6,569 bases of DNA, from NCBI GenBank assembly GCA_002482845.1, contig DLGT01000002.1, forward strand, positions 4,812 through 11,380. Reading direction: 5' to 3'. Below, one piece after another: positions 6,037 to 6,569 of this stretch. The translations under genes were made by a program, and so were the position numbers. Numbering within the stretch: the stretch's first letter is position 1; each line of letters begins with the position of its first letter. The DNA comes from Saprospiraceae bacterium UBA7687 (lineage in GTDB: Bacteria > Bacteroidota > Bacteroidia > Chitinophagales > Saprospiraceae). The notes under the pieces are model-generated. The model saw only the letters and a program-made list of their open reading frames with translations. It did no database searches and was not told the origin of the DNA.

Positions 6037-6569
6037 ATGGTGAAAAAGATTATTATCACTGGTATTTTATACTTTGTATTTGTTGTAGCAAGTGTTTGCG
6101 CTCAGTTTGGGGTTAGAGCAGGTGTAAATGCAGCCAAACTATCACATTCGACCTTGGTAGATGGATCTCAAACTAAGTATAAAACGGGTATTGGAATTGG
6201 GATTTTTAGTGAGATTCCAGTATTTAGAAATTTTTCTATACAGCCTGAGATAAACTATATGCAACAAGGAACAAAAGAATCAGCTACATTTGCATGGGGT
6301 ACAATTGATGCTTTATCGAAGATCAATTATTTTCAGTTTCCTGTTTTTTTTAAATATAATTTTAAGAATGGTTTATTTATACAAACAGGTCCTTATTTGG
6401 GAATTGGGTTAGGTAAGATTTTAAATAAATACTGTGTAGGTGTAGGTGTTGATTGTAATTTTATAGAAAATGAATTTAACACCAAAGGCAAAGATGGACC
6501 AAGAAGGTATGATCATGGTTTTCAGTTAGGAACTGGATTTAAACTGACAAAACACGTTTCTATCGATTA
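6037..6569 (+). CDS. PorT-family outer-membrane beta-barrel protein (3' truncated by window edge)
   Basis: The frame is open for 177 codons to the window end. It begins MVKKIIITGILYFVFVVASV with a signal peptide likely cut after CA, before Gln23. The mature protein opens FGVRAGVNAAKL, the characteristic first strand of PorT-type barrels (outer membrane protein beta-barrel, OMP_b-brl_2), followed by GIGIGIFSEIPV, SIQPEINYMQQG, YFQFPVFFKYNF and IQTGPYLGIGLG, each typical of successive strands of this fold. Two Cys residues (133 and 140) lie in the segment after GIGLGKILNKY and could form a disulfide in an exposed loop. Members are small barrels abundant in Bacteroidota, mostly of unknown role; the family name does not imply type IX secretion. 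It is likely cotranscribed with dedA (36-base gap), though it could have its own start in that AT-rich spacer. Confidence 0.88.
   Translation, partial: MVKKIIITGILYFVFVVASVCAQFGVRAGVNAAKLSHSTLVDGSQTKYKTGIGIGIFSEIPVFRNFSIQPEINYMQQGTKESATFAWGTIDALSKINYFQFPVFFKYNFKNGLFIQTGPYLGIGLGKILNKYCVGVGVDCNFIENEFNTKGKDGPRRYDHGFQLGTGFKLTKHVSID

Overview
The window is AT-rich and gene-dense, and every gene I support lies on the + strand. It looks like a chromosomal segment of a Bacteroidota bacterium. Three things point there: signal peptides that end in Ala|Gln before outer-membrane barrels (a BBP2/OmpL-like porin and a PorT-type protein), start codons with A/T-rich leaders and no clear Shine-Dalgarno, and a candidate promoter of the Bacteroidota form TTTG-N19-TAnnTTTG. 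The family is uncertain; I would not go below phylum.

Bases 1-984 hold the end of a K+ sensor kinase (KdpD, only its ATP-binding domain is in the window) and the complete response regulator KdpE, overlapping by 8 bases. Bases 985-1161 are non-coding and carry two copies of a near-palindromic 22-bp repeat spaced exactly 42 bp apart. Bases 1162-5023 form a tight block: a 50-residue single-helix membrane protein, a 118-residue soluble orphan, the TrkH K+ channel, a single-RCK TrkA/KtrA regulator, and an outer-membrane porin. The first three overlap (8 and 20 bases) and the last two follow gaps of about 20 bases, so this is very probably one operon.

Bases 5024-5313 are non-coding, with a good promoter candidate followed by sequence with several inverted repeats, reading into a DedA membrane protein (5314-6000). 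A PorT-family outer-membrane barrel starts at 6037 and runs off the end.

Read together, the first 5 kb looks like a K+ module: KdpD/KdpE sense K+ or turgor stress, the porin may ease ion passage across the outer membrane, and TrkH with its NAD/ATP-binding RCK partner moves K+ across the inner membrane. Whether KdpABC lies upstream cannot be seen. The most novel parts are the two small unknown genes translationally chained to trkH, and the paired palindromes in front of them, which could be the operator through which KdpE or another regulator controls the operon. DedA and the PorT-like protein appear to be a separate transcription unit.
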